Assembly (NCBI GenBank): GCA_016933955.1
Contig: JAFGTT010000032.1
Span: 1-64,000, forward strand
Direction of reading: 5' to 3'
Source: Candidatus Zixiibacteriota bacterium
Lineage (GTDB): Bacteria; Zixibacteria; MSB-5A5; GN15; PGXB01
DNA length: 64,000 nt
Both the position numbers and the translations under genes were made by a program. The stretch's first letter is position 1. Each line of letters opens with the position of its first letter. Shown here piece after piece: positions 1 through 8,341 of this stretch. The notes beneath the pieces were generated by a model that had not been told where the DNA came from, made no database searches, and was given only the letters and a program-made list of their open reading frames with translations.

Positions 1-8
1 ATACAATA

Positions 9-28
9 CCTCCTTCAAGGTGATTATA
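9..28 (-). promoter_or_regulatory. Ribosome binding site of a gene beyond the left edge
   Basis: On the minus strand the sequence reads TATAAT (23-28) and then AAGGAGG (9-15), eight bases from the window edge. The perfect Shine-Dalgarno sequence implies a coding region starting just left of position 1. The TATAAT could be its -10 box, but no clear -35 is seen and the leader would be very short, so only the ribosome binding site is well supported. Confidence 0.5.
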
Positions 29-92
29 CGCCAATCTGTAAACCATCTGCCCGGAATGAACTGTAAAGGATGTGCTCGGAATATACCATTTA

Positions 93-182
93 TGGCGGAG
101 AGGCTGGGATTCGAACCCAGGGACCCCGTTAAGGGTCAACTGCTTAGCAGGCAGCTGCCTTCGGCCGCTCGGCCACCTCTCC
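93..182 (-). tRNA. tRNA-Ser (anticodon GCU)
   Basis: Read on the minus strand, the 90-base gene starts GGAGAGGTGGCCGAG and ends CTCTCCGCCA, so the acceptor stem pairs and the 3' CCA is encoded. The anticodon loop CTGCTAA contains GCT, which reads AGC/AGU serine codons. A long variable arm (GACCCTTAACGGGGTC) is typical of class II tRNAs such as serine. The T arm GGTTCGAATCC is intact. A promoter lies just upstream. Confidence 0.97.
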
Positions 183-199
183 TCCGAAAATGAAATCCT

Positions 200-227
200 A
201 ATATAAAGGAAATTACCGCGAATTCAA
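200..227 (-). promoter_or_regulatory. Sigma-70-type promoter of tRNA-Ser
   Basis: On the minus strand TTGAAT (222-227) is followed, after a 16-base spacer, by TATATT (200-205). Transcription would start about 10 bases before the mature tRNA at 182, which fits a stable RNA gene. Confidence 0.6.
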
Positions 228-269
228 GATATTTTTGTGCCCCGTCTCGACAGGCTTCGGGTATGGCTA

Positions 270-683
270 TCAGGCTATGGAAGACGCCTTGGAGGAATTG
301 TCTTTCTCTTCAAAAAACCGCCAGCAAACCCGCTGGATAATCAAAACCAGATCCTGACTTGAAACCGGTTTGGTAATAAATTCATCAGCCCCCAGGCGGA
401 ATGATTTGCGAAGCGATTCCGGGTCGCTCTGACCGGTAATCATAAGCATTCGAATTTCAGGATATTCTTTCTTGGCGAATGTTAAAACATCGAATCCGTC
501 TATTCCCGGCATAACTACATCGCAGACGACAATATTCGGCCGCCACTCTTTGATTATCTCGATGGCATCGCCGCCATTCCCGGCGCTTTTCACCTGAAAA
601 CCGGAACGTATCAGCACGCCGGAAAAAAGATCGGCTGTTGGCGGTTCGTCATCGACCACCAGCACTTTTAAATTTTTGTTCAT
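270..683 (-). CDS. Stand-alone response regulator receiver protein
   Basis: A single CheY-like receiver domain of 137 residues with no output domain. The acidic pair D11/D12, the phospho-acceptor D55 (in VVCDVVMPG), the switch threonine region (MITG) and the conserved lysine K105 (ITKP) are all present, so it should be phosphorylatable. The ATG at 683 is preferred. An in-frame TTG at 710 would extend it 9 residues but would overlap the preceding gene, whose stop is at 691. It is the last gene of the leftward signalling operon, so it probably takes phosphate from the histidine kinase encoded at 1872-3662. The target is unknown; an interaction output as for CheY or Spo0F is a guess. Confidence 0.9.
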   Translation of the reverse strand: MNKNLKVLVVDDEPPTADLFSGVLIRSGFQVKSAGNGGDAIEIIKEWRPNIVVCDVVMPGIDGFDVLTFAKKEYPEIRMLMITGQSDPESLRKSFRLGADEFITKPVSSQDLVLIIQRVCWRFFEEKDNSSKASSIA

Positions 684-690
684 GAATTTA

Positions 691-1107
691 TTATCCACCC
701 GCTTTTTCAAAAGTGGCTATAACTTCATCAACGAAATTTTCCATCAGCACCGGCTTGTACAAAAGCGAACTGGCGCCCTGAACACCGGCCTGCCGGACCA
801 GGCGCTCGGTGGCATTGCCGGTGATAACGATAACCGGCAGATGCGGTCGCAATTGCTTTATTCTGGTAACGGCATCGACCCCCGACATCTCCGGCATTAT
901 CAGATCCATGGTTACCAGATCGAAATCGGTATGTTCGATTTTTTCAATCGCCTCGGCCCCGTTTTCGGCCATATCGACCTCGACCGAGTTAGTTATCTCG
1001 CAAAACTCCTTGAAGATATCCCGCACCCGTGGTTCATCATCCACAATCAGAACCCGAAACGGTTTCCCGCGCTGGCGGGCCAGTTCTTCGATCTTTTTAA
1101 GTTCCAT
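691..1107 (-). CDS. Stand-alone response regulator receiver protein
   Basis: 138 residues: a short helical N-terminus (about 16 residues) and then one receiver domain, with no output domain. D23/D24, phospho-acceptor D68 (VTMDLIMP), the VITG switch strand and K118 (LYKPV) are visible. It lies 7 bases upstream of the next receiver gene and 41 bases downstream of the chemoreceptor-tip-like gene, so cotranscription is likely. Two adjacent receivers plus a third at 1538 suggest a phosphorelay or several alternative phosphate sinks. Confidence 0.9.
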   Translation of the reverse strand: MELKKIEELARQRGKPFRVLIVDDEPRVRDIFKEFCEITNSVEVDMAENGAEAIEKIEHTDFDLVTMDLIMPEMSGVDAVTRIKQLRPHLPVIVITGNATERLVRQAGVQGASSLLYKPVLMENFVDEVIATFEKAGG

Positions 1108-1148
1108 AACTCACTCTTTATAAAATCGTTAAATTTTTCACTCGTTTG

Positions 1149-1541
1149 TCAGAGCTTTTTATATTTACTCAGGTTTTTCTTTCGTTTTTTCATTTCGCCG
1201 ATATTATGAAGGACTTCCCGGCTTATTTTCAGAATATCGTTAAGCGAGGCCTCGATCCGATCCATCCCTGGATTCGTTTCGGGCGGATTATATGCCATCT
1301 TATCCTCATTCCGGAATGTTTTTAGTATATCGCCGATCTGTTTGATAACCTCCACCGAACCGTTAATCAGGCGCGTAAATTCCGGTTCCATAAAAGCCAG
1401 GTCCTTGAGCTCGTCTTTCGACCGGGCCAGATTAATGGCCAGGTTGAGGGCCAGTATCCGCACTTCTTCGGCCTGGCTGTTTATCAGCATCAGGCAATCG
1501 TCGGCCTTTGACTTTCCGGACGTCCGTGATCGACTACTCAT
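1149..1541 (-). CDS. Small helical protein resembling a chemoreceptor signalling tip
   Basis: 130 residues, probably all helical, with no signal peptide or membrane segment. Residues about 24-42 contain ILALNLAINLAR, strikingly like the LLALNAAIEAAR core of the methyl-accepting chemotaxis protein hairpin tip. A second long helix follows (about 55-78), and the C-terminus is lysine-rich. The start overlaps the stop of the receiver gene at 1538 (ATGA), so translation is coupled. A full chemoreceptor would be several hundred residues with sensor and membrane parts; these are absent. It could be a cytosolic mini-receptor that docks CheA/CheW-like partners, or a convergent coiled coil. Function is not known. 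Confidence 0.7.
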   Translation of the reverse strand: MSSRSRTSGKSKADDCLMLINSQAEEVRILALNLAINLARSKDELKDLAFMEPEFTRLINGSVEVIKQIGDILKTFRNEDKMAYNPPETNPGMDRIEASLNDILKISREVLHNIGEMKKRKKNLSKYKKL

Positions 1542-1894
1542 GTTCCCACCAATTCTTGGACCTTATCCTTCAGTTGACTGATATCCGAGGATTTCATGAT
1601 ATAGGCATCGGCAATCCATATACTGAAATCGGATTGATAGATGGAATAGGCGGTGTTGAGGATAACTGCCAGATCGGGATAACCGGCTTTGATTCGTTTA
1701 AGAATATCAAGGCCGCTGGCTTCATCGCCCAGTTCAATATCCAGAATGACCAGGTCAAAGCGGCTTTTGGCCAAAACCTCCAACGCCTCATCGCCCCCGG
1801 CCGCGGTCTCAACCTGGTAGCCTTCCCGTTTCAGAAAATCATTATATAATTTCCTGATATGGGCTTCGTCGTCAACGACCAGTATCTTGGGCAT
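1538..1894 (-). CDS. Stand-alone response regulator receiver protein
   Basis: 118 residues from the ATG at 1894, which has a GGGGAG ribosome binding site 5-10 bases upstream. A longer reading from 1978 would run far into the kinase gene and is less likely. The receiver motif residues are D8/D9, phospho-acceptor D52 (VILDIELG) and K101 in IMKSS, where the usual KP is KS. The gene starts 23 bases inside the end of the histidine kinase gene, the classic arrangement of a cognate kinase-regulator pair. No output domain. Confidence 0.88.
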   Translation of the reverse strand: MPKILVVDDEAHIRKLYNDFLKREGYQVETAAGGDEALEVLAKSRFDLVILDIELGDEASGLDILKRIKAGYPDLAVILNTAYSIYQSDFSIWIADAYIMKSSDISQLKDKVQELVGT

Positions 1895-3662
1895 CTTGGT
1901 CTCCCCTTTTCTGAGGCAATTCAATATAAATCCTGGGCATATTATCGGCTGTCCCCTCAAGGCCGAAACTGCCCCCATGATATTTTATCGTCTCCCCGGC
2001 CACAATAATTGACAGTTTTTGTGTCCCGGTCGAACTTCCGAAAACCTGATGAAGCGTCCTGGCGACTTTGGCTCGATGTTTCTCCTGACCAATAAAATTG
2101 ATGACAAATCGGACCGTTTCGGGGCCGGCCTCCGTCCTGAACTCGATATTGCATTCATCCGTCAGCTCTTCCACCGTCGAATTCATAAACTGATAAACGG
2201 CATGCCGCAGTTGATCGGGATTACCCCGGACCGCGAGATTATCCCCGGTCAGCTTCAATGACGGCTGTTTATGGCTGTTCCTGATACGTGACACCAGCAA
2301 CTCATAGGTTTGCCTGACTAGCTGGTTGAAATCGATTTGGCGGGTTTCGGTTCGGCTGGCTCGCGAAAAATCGAGGACCTGGTGCAGGACCGACTCGGCC
2401 CGTTTAGCTTCGGATAGTATTATATTAAGATACTCGCTATGAGCCTCGTTACCCGCGGCTGAAAGCATCAGATTGGCGAATCCGCCGATAACCGTCAGGG
2501 GATTTCGTAGTTCATGGGCAATTGATGAGGTCAGTTCACCGATAATTGACATCTTTTCGATCCTGACCAGTTGTTCCTGGGAGTCGGCCAGCTGACGATT
2601 CTTCTCCTCCAATGTGGCCGCATGTTCAACCAGGTTATCATACAGCCTCGACCTTTCGATTGCCACCGCGGTATGATTGGCAAAGGTCTGCAGTAATTGC
2701 ACATCGGCATCGATAATCGGCTTATGGCTGATCTGGTTATCGGCCAGAATCAAACCCAGCCGCCGGCCTTTGCTGATAATCGGCGCCATAGCCAGGTTGG
2801 CGGTTTGCAGACGGGCCAGTATTTTGCGGGACTCCTCATCCAGATCCGCCCCGACCACAGCATTTTTCCCGACTCCTTCATCAATAACGCGGCTGAAGAT
2901 TGTCGGTTCCACGAGCGGAATCTGCCATCCGGAGATAAGCGATGTCAAACTGAAATCGGAGGTACTCTCTCTCTTCAGATATTCATTTAAAAATTCAATC
3001 AAAGTTCGTTGATTGCGGGATAACTGGGCCCAAATCTGACCGGCCTCTTCAGGCGACCGGGGACCGACGGCGATTTCGCCATTTAGAGTTTTATCTGTTT
3101 CGTTGATCAAAAAGAGAAAGGCCCGGTTGAATCCCAAACCCTGGTTGGCAGTCACCCCGGTCAGGATTATTTTCAACACCTGATCCAGATCGGCGGTCGA
3201 GGAAAGCGCCTCGGAGACCTGCCACATGACCGACAGTTCCTCATTGGCCTGTTCCAGTTCCGCTTTCCGGCGGTAGGATTCGGTAATATCCTGGACAATG
3301 GCCATAAAACCGATAACTGATCCATCAGCATCCCGGCGCGGACTGCAGAAAACATTGATTACTTCATAATGTCCGAGACGGTTGGTGCAATGATGTTCGT
3401 TACGATGGAAGGATTTACCGCTCAGAGAACTGTTAAAGGCCTCCATCAGCCCGCATCCGATAACCGATTCAATATCGTGGAGGGGATAACCGACAGCTTC
3501 TTCGAAACGATCGAATCCGGTAATACGAGCCGCCTCATGATTTATGTACTCGATGAAACCGTCACGGCTCACCATAAAAAATCCGAGTGGCGAGTCATCG
3601 AGCAGGGCCTTCAGACGGTCGGTCTTATCCAGAGCCGAAATTGCATCCGTAAGACTGGTCAT
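1872..3662 (-). CDS. PAS-GAF sensor histidine kinase with a divergent ATP-binding domain
   Basis: 596 residues, cytosolic. In order: PAS domain (about 15-130), GAF domain (about 150-337), coiled coil (340-370), HisKA dimerisation/phospho-acceptor domain with H383 in SIAHELRNPLT, and a C-terminal region (about 480-590) in the place of the HATPase_c domain. That last region is eroded: the N-box reads QFMNSTVEEL and no DxGxG motif is seen (INFIGQ instead). The H-box is intact. The ATG overlaps the stop of the upstream GAF-DHp gene (ATGA). It may have weak kinase activity, or act as a phosphatase or scaffold. Partners are probably the receivers encoded downstream. Confidence 0.9.
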   Translation of the reverse strand: MTSLTDAISALDKTDRLKALLDDSPLGFFMVSRDGFIEYINHEAARITGFDRFEEAVGYPLHDIESVIGCGLMEAFNSSLSGKSFHRNEHHCTNRLGHYEVINVFCSPRRDADGSVIGFMAIVQDITESYRRKAELEQANEELSVMWQVSEALSSTADLDQVLKIILTGVTANQGLGFNRAFLFLINETDKTLNGEIAVGPRSPEEAGQIWAQLSRNQRTLIEFLNEYLKRESTSDFSLTSLISGWQIPLVEPTIFSRVIDEGVGKNAVVGADLDEESRKILARLQTANLAMAPIISKGRRLGLILADNQISHKPIIDADVQLLQTFANHTAVAIERSRLYDNLVEHAATLEEKNRQLADSQEQLVRIEKMSIIGELTSSIAHELRNPLTVIGGFANLMLSAAGNEAHSEYLNIILSEAKRAESVLHQVLDFSRASRTETRQIDFNQLVRQTYELLVSRIRNSHKQPSLKLTGDNLAVRGNPDQLRHAVYQFMNSTVEELTDECNIEFRTEAGPETVRFVINFIGQEKHRAKVARTLHQVFGSSTGTQKLSIIVAGETIKYHGGSFGLEGTADNMPRIYIELPQKRGDQDAQDTGR

Positions 3663-4537
3663 TTCTTGACTCCCGAGGTTGATTTCTCAAGGTTGAGCAT
3701 GCGGACATTTGCATCCTCCGGAATATATGGCTCCGAAACCAGGTCCTGAATATCCAGAAGTCGGCGGTTTATTTCCGCAATCCGGTTCGCTTCACCCTGT
3801 ATAATCTTCAGCCGGTTGATGATGTTATCGTTTAGCCCCTTGTTGATATAAAGCAGGTATTCAACATTTCCGGTAATCACCGAAAGCGGATTGTTGACTT
3901 CATGGTTGACCGAAGCCGCCAGTTCACGAACGGCATTTAATTTTTCGATCCCGATCAACTGCTCATGGGCTTCCTGCAAATGCTGATGGGCGATTATCAA
4001 CTCGGCGTTTTTCTGTTCCAGTTCTTTCAAATATATCTGCCGTTCCGCCGAAAGAGCGATTTGATAACTGAGGACTGTCAATAACTTGATATCTTTATCG
4101 CGAAAGCTGTTGCGTGTCCCGTCAACCATTATCATGATCCCGATAGACCTGTCCTTGATAATCAGCGGCAAAACCAGAACGGCTTCGTTTTGCAGATGGC
4201 GGCTGGAATCACGATGAGCGGTATTCAGAACCACCGGGGTTTTCTGCCGGCCGGCCCAGTGCAAAAAATTCTTTTCCCCGATATACTCTTCGTAAAAAGA
4301 CAGGTCCAGCTTGCGTCCAAACGAGGTTATTTCGAATCCCGCTTCGCTGTGATCGGCCAGAAGACACAGGACAGCCGCCTCGAACGGAATAATCTGCTGA
4401 ATCAATTCCAGGACCCTGACATAAGCGGCCCGGTCAGCCGGGGCATTACGGAAAACCGCCGCGATTTCGGCCATTAAATTTATTTTTGACCAGAATCTGC
4501 TGATCGGTTCTCCCGGGACAATATTGTCAGCTTCCAA
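3659..4537 (-). CDS. GAF-HisKA protein lacking a kinase ATP-binding domain
   Basis: 292 residues: a GAF-like sensor region (about 25-165), a coiled coil (168-200) and a HisKA-type helical hairpin with H212 in SVNHEVNNPLS. It stops about 80 residues after the histidine, where a kinase would continue with about 150 residues of HATPase_c. The stop is followed directly by the next gene, and nothing downstream reads as a detached ATPase domain, so this looks like the native form rather than a frameshift. It overlaps its neighbours on both sides (4527-4537 and 3659-3662). It could be a phosphotransfer dimer, or heterodimerise with the kinase encoded next. Confidence 0.82.
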   Translation of the reverse strand: MEADNIVPGEPISRFWSKINLMAEIAAVFRNAPADRAAYVRVLELIQQIIPFEAAVLCLLADHSEAGFEITSFGRKLDLSFYEEYIGEKNFLHWAGRQKTPVVLNTAHRDSSRHLQNEAVLVLPLIIKDRSIGIMIMVDGTRNSFRDKDIKLLTVLSYQIALSAERQIYLKELEQKNAELIIAHQHLQEAHEQLIGIEKLNAVRELAASVNHEVNNPLSVITGNVEYLLYINKGLNDNIINRLKIIQGEANRIAEINRRLLDIQDLVSEPYIPEDANVRMLNLEKSTSGVKK

Positions 4538-5123
4538 AGTGATTCCCTCGCGTCAAGGCTTTAATTTCCCGGGACAATTCTTCCGCAACTTTTTCTTCCA
4601 AACGCCTGAAGAGTTGTCGCTTTTCATCGGCCGGGATATTCAGGGCCGGATCGAATTTATTGTCTTCTCCCGGTTGCCACTGGTCTGAGGCTTTAATATC
4701 GTAGGCTATTTCTTTGAATACCAACTGACGCTTTTTATCAAGATCAATCACCCGCAGATGACCGGAAAGAACGGCATACGCCCGATAGCGATAAAGAAGA
4801 AAAGGAAAAACCGTTACCTTCCGCAGATCCAGATCGATTCTTTCAACCGCAATATCCACCAGAAAATGTCCATCCCGTTGCTGTCCCCAGTCCAGCAGAT
4901 CTTCAAAAGCCAGGTTATCGGAATTCGCCGGAAGATCCTGCCGAACCACCGGGATCCGGTTGATCGAAGCCAGGTGCAAATCAAGCCGATCTTCAAGATG
5001 GATATCGGCCCACGGACAGGCGGTTGTCTTGAGACTGACTATCACATTATCACCGGCCAGCGCCGGGATCGCCAGAAACATCAACCACAGACAGGCGGCT
5101 ATGACAATTCGGTTTATCGGCAT
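4527..5123 (-). CDS. Secreted hypothetical protein
   Basis: 198 residues. The N-terminus is a clear Sec signal peptide: a short basic start, a hydrophobic core (about 5-20) and cleavage after ALA at about 23. The mature part is a mixed alpha/beta domain of about 175 residues with a charged helical C-terminus. I do not recognise the family. It resembles small envelope proteins built from nucleotide-independent assembly domains (CsgG/TolB N-terminal type), but that is only an impression. It lies between the PilZ genes and the GAF-DHp gene and overlaps the latter by 11 bases, so a periplasmic role tied to motility or surface signalling is possible. Confidence 0.75.
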   Translation of the reverse strand: MPINRIVIAACLWLMFLAIPALAGDNVIVSLKTTACPWADIHLEDRLDLHLASINRIPVVRQDLPANSDNLAFEDLLDWGQQRDGHFLVDIAVERIDLDLRKVTVFPFLLYRYRAYAVLSGHLRVIDLDKKRQLVFKEIAYDIKASDQWQPGEDNKFDPALNIPADEKRQLFRRLEEKVAEELSREIKALTRGNHFGS

Positions 5124-5125
5124 AA

Positions 5126-5644
5126 TTATCCCTCGGCGGCCACTCTTTTGTAATAGACATATTTGTTTAACACCCTTCTCAGCCGTTCATCGAAAGATGT
5201 CAGGTTTGAACTGATCGCTTCATATTCGATTGTGGAAAAGAAATCGGTCAGATTTTCCCTGGGTATAAACTCGATTCCGATTAAATTGGAATCTTCATCC
5301 GGCTCACAGCGTTTAACAATTCCGATAATATGGTCGATCAGTTCCACTCCCTGCAAAGTCAGACTCATTATCACCAGAGTACCGTCTTCCATGGGGCTGT
5401 CACAATCGATCAGGATACCTCCGGCCGAAAGATTCAAAAGTGAAGCATGGTACACCGGCCCCTCGCCCTCCGGCCAGAACCCGCCCGATCGGTCTTTAAG
5501 GACACTGCATCCGATCGGATCGGAAATTTCCAGGCGGATATAACGGCGATTACCGTTCTTTTTCAGTTCGAATGGTTCCCGAACCGAAACCACGTTTTCG
5601 CCCGTATCGACTTCAGAAATCAATTTCGTTCTTTCTTTACTCAT
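5126..5644 (-). CDS. PilZ-domain c-di-GMP binding protein
   Basis: 172 residues with a single PilZ domain. The c-di-GMP motif is complete: RRYIR (33-37) provides RxxxR, and NLSAGG (71-76) provides the (D/N)xSxxG element. No YcgR-type N-terminal domain is present. It is the last of three consecutive PilZ genes, 2 bases before the secreted-protein gene. PilZ proteins near flagellar genes generally tune flagellar rotation or switching in response to c-di-GMP; the exact target here is unknown. No GGDEF or EAL gene occurs in the window. Confidence 0.85.
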   Translation of the reverse strand: MSKERTKLISEVDTGENVVSVREPFELKKNGNRRYIRLEISDPIGCSVLKDRSGGFWPEGEGPVYHASLLNLSAGGILIDCDSPMEDGTLVIMSLTLQGVELIDHIIGIVKRCEPDEDSNLIGIEFIPRENLTDFFSTIEYEAISSNLTSFDERLRRVLNKYVYYKRVAAEG

Positions 5645-5651
5645 CCCTGAT

Positions 5652-6398
5652 TTACTCCTGTAACTTGTTATTTCTATACTTACCGACCAGAAAAATGCTC
5701 AGGTCGTCCCGCTTTTGGTGATTGAATTCGAACAGTTTGGGCGGCAGATTTCGAATCAAACTCTGGGGTAAAATATCGCGGCAGGTTTCCTTGACCACGA
5801 ATTCCACTCCGGCGTAAAAGCCATTTTCACCCTGCTGCCGGCTATGGCGAATCCGTCCCACCAGGAGTTGTGGCAATTCAATACCCTGCAGACCCAGATG
5901 CAGAATCATGAAATAATCATCGGGCAGACCCATCGGCGTCTCCACCAGAATTCCCCCGCCTCCGATATCAATCGTCTTGGTTTCGATCCATTTGAGTTTG
6001 TTAAGGCGAGCCGAGGATATACTTGCCCCGTCGAAATAGGTCAGGCGGACATTTTGATCGATAGGAATCCTCGGATATTTGCGATTTATTTCGGGATATA
6101 TACGGGCCGCTACCGGAATTTGCATCCGCCCCTTCTGGGGCATGGACAGGATCGATTCGAACGCCACCGGTTCGCCCTTATATTCAAAATGCACCACAAC
6201 TTTCTGATTGCCTATCAGGCTGTCTATCAACCCCTCCGATTTCGACCGGTCAATGACCAGGTTATTGCCGGACACCGCCACTACTCTTGAGGTTAGAATT
6301 CTTTCGGCGAATTGCTCCGTCCGGATTTTTACTTCCCGTCCGACAATCTCGGAATAGTCGAAATTCTTCTCGGCAATTACCGCTTCTTCGGCCTTCAT
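5652..6398 (-). CDS. YcgR-like flagellar brake protein with PilZ domain
   Basis: 248 residues: an N-terminal YcgR-type beta-barrel region (about 15-100), then a PilZ domain. The arginine element is RKYPR (106-110). The second element reads DIGGGG (144-149), where the usual serine (DxSxxG) is glycine, so nucleotide affinity may be altered. Its ATG overlaps the stop of the preceding PilZ gene (ATGA), giving coupled translation. In YcgR-type proteins c-di-GMP binding lets the protein contact the motor and slow it; that role is inferred from the family and from proximity to the flagellar cluster. Confidence 0.85.
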   Translation of the reverse strand: MKAEEAVIAEKNFDYSEIVGREVKIRTEQFAERILTSRVVAVSGNNLVIDRSKSEGLIDSLIGNQKVVVHFEYKGEPVAFESILSMPQKGRMQIPVAARIYPEINRKYPRIPIDQNVRLTYFDGASISSARLNKLKWIETKTIDIGGGGILVETPMGLPDDYFMILHLGLQGIELPQLLVGRIRHSRQQGENGFYAGVEFVVKETCRDILPQSLIRNLPPKLFEFNHQKRDDLSIFLVGKYRNNKLQE

Positions 6399-7147
6399 CA
6401 GATCAATCCCTTCTGTCTTGCTTTAACCTGCTGGTCAAAGATGTACCGCACCAATTTATTCTGGGTCGCGCTGTCGAACCTTTTAACCTGGTCGGGTAGG
6501 GAAACCAGTTCCGTCGCGGTGAAAAACCTGGACAGTTTCTCACTGGTGATAAACTCCACTCCGGCATAATTTTCCTTCTGAATTTGGACAATCCGGCAGC
6601 AGAGAGCGGTCATCAGGCGAGGGACACCCATCTCCTCATAGCCGCGAATGCGGATCATAATTATATCATCTTTCTCGACATCATCCTCGGTTTTCACCAA
6701 TAACCCGCCGGCGGAAATATTCAGTGTTTTTGATTTAACCCATTGAGGCGATCCGCCCATGAATTTTTTATCGGAACCTTTGATCAGTGTATACCTGATA
6801 TCAATTTCGAAATCGATTCGGACGAAATTACGCCGTTGCATCCGCTCGAATCGCCCCAGCGGAATCAGTACCACCCGGCTGTCGCGATCGCCGGATATAA
6901 TTTCAATCCGGGCCGGGAGACGATAAACGGCATCCGGTTTTTTGACCTGGACAAAAATCCTGGCCTTCGATGCCAGGAGTTTATTGCCCTCCACGAATTC
7001 CGGTTTGGATGCGATTATTTTTTGCCCCGCCAAATCCTCGATCCGGGTAACATAAAGACCCTTATCACCATTATCATCTATGACTATTTCGATTTTATCC
7101 CACACCTTCAGGGGATTATTTTTCGCCGGGGCCGTTGTCTGTACCAT
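6398..7147 (-). CDS. YcgR-like flagellar brake protein with PilZ domain
   Basis: 249 residues with the same two-part layout as its downstream neighbour: an N-terminal YcgR-like domain (about 12-100) and a PilZ domain with RNFVR (106-110) and NISAGG (143-148), a canonical c-di-GMP site. The similarity of length, spacing and layout suggests the two genes arose by tandem duplication and then diverged strongly. It lies 9 bases downstream of the DUF2225 gene and is translationally coupled to the next PilZ gene. Confidence 0.87.
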   Translation of the reverse strand: MVQTTAPAKNNPLKVWDKIEIVIDDNGDKGLYVTRIEDLAGQKIIASKPEFVEGNKLLASKARIFVQVKKPDAVYRLPARIEIISGDRDSRVVLIPLGRFERMQRRNFVRIDFEIDIRYTLIKGSDKKFMGGSPQWVKSKTLNISAGGLLVKTEDDVEKDDIIMIRIRGYEEMGVPRLMTALCCRIVQIQKENYAGVEFITSEKLSRFFTATELVSLPDQVKRFDSATQNKLVRYIFDQQVKARQKGLI

Positions 7148-7156
7148 TACCTTACC

Positions 7157-8341
7157 TTATCGCGGGCTGGCTTCCGCCAGATTGCTTCTCCCCTGCTCAA
7201 TGGCCAATTCCAGCAGTTTCCTGGCCAGGGCCGTGCGACTCTGATCGCCGCGGTGTTTGTGGATAAATTCTTGTCCCGTCCTGATAGTGATATTAAAATA
7301 CTCCTTGGCCTGCTCATATTCCCCGATCCTCCGGGATAACTCGGCAATCAGGTACATGGCCTGGATCTGCTGATTTCCCTTGGCGATATTCCGCCCGTCT
7401 TTGTACGCTTTCACATAGTACCGTACCGCCCAGGTCAGAGCTTCCTTTTCACTGACCGGGACCCCATCCCATTTTTCCTTCAGATGAGCCAGGTAATTAT
7501 GGAAGGAGTTATAGTCGTGAAATCCGGGGGTCCCGTTTTCACTCGATCCGCCCAGCGCGATACTGCGGTGCTCCCGCATGATTTGGCTAAGACCATCCAG
7601 CTTGCCCTCGATCAAAGAAACCACCTCTTTGAGTGAGGCCACTTCGACCCCGTAGCGATCCTTGTATGGGTAGAGTGTCGATCTGATATCGGCCGGAATA
7701 CTCTCATCCCGGAACTGATCATCGACCGCCGCCGTGATTTCGTTGATCCGGAGATTGAATTCGTTAAGGGAAATTTTCAGCTCGGCGTACTTTTCATCGA
7801 GGATGCTGATATGCCCATGCACGACCTGTATATTGTCAATGCCTCCCTGTCCCATCTCCCGGAAAATCCAGCCGATCCTCAGGTAAAACCGGCCCAGATC
7901 GAGATCGTCCGGCTTGTCGTTGAGTTGCTCATCGAATATGGCCAGAAGCAGTTTGAGAATGGCGGTTTCATTGGGATACCGGTTCGGGTCCATTTCGGCG
8001 CTGATGGCCTTGATTATCGAATCGGCCCGGGCCAGTTGCTCCAGATGGCGTTCCTTGATCGGTTTCAACCGGTACGTCTTGAAATAGGCATCGTCTTTCC
8101 ATTCCTTGAAGCGATTGTTGAATTCCCGCGTATAAAAGCAGTTGGAGCAGGTCGTCGTAAAGAATAACAGCGGATTGTACTGCTGGTACCGGGGATTCCG
8201 CCAGGTTCGGTTCATGGGGCAGAAATCGGTATCACTTTCTGACTCCGTGTAGGCGCCCACCTTTATGGTCTCGAATTCGTTCAGTGTCTTGCAGATCGGG
8301 CATTCCACTTTGGTCAGAAAAAGCGGTGATTCGGATGTCAT
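7157..8341 (-). CDS. DUF2225 zinc-ribbon/helical-repeat protein
   Basis: 394 residues, no signal peptide. The N-terminal 70 residues carry C14, C17, C41, C65 and C68, a zinc-ribbon-like pattern typical of DUF2225 proteins. The remainder is helical, with TPR-like stretches near the C-terminus (about 300-375: a paired-helix region containing YYVKAYKDGRN and YEQAKEYFNITIR). The family has no established biochemical role and is often found near motility or signalling genes. The start overlaps the stop of the preceding gene (TAATG). Confidence 0.82.
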   Translation of the reverse strand: MTSESPLFLTKVECPICKTLNEFETIKVGAYTESESDTDFCPMNRTWRNPRYQQYNPLLFFTTTCSNCFYTREFNNRFKEWKDDAYFKTYRLKPIKERHLEQLARADSIIKAISAEMDPNRYPNETAILKLLLAIFDEQLNDKPDDLDLGRFYLRIGWIFREMGQGGIDNIQVVHGHISILDEKYAELKISLNEFNLRINEITAAVDDQFRDESIPADIRSTLYPYKDRYGVEVASLKEVVSLIEGKLDGLSQIMREHRSIALGGSSENGTPGFHDYNSFHNYLAHLKEKWDGVPVSEKEALTWAVRYYVKAYKDGRNIAKGNQQIQAMYLIAELSRRIGEYEQAKEYFNITIRTGQEFIHKHRGDQSRTALARKLLELAIEQGRSNLAEASPR

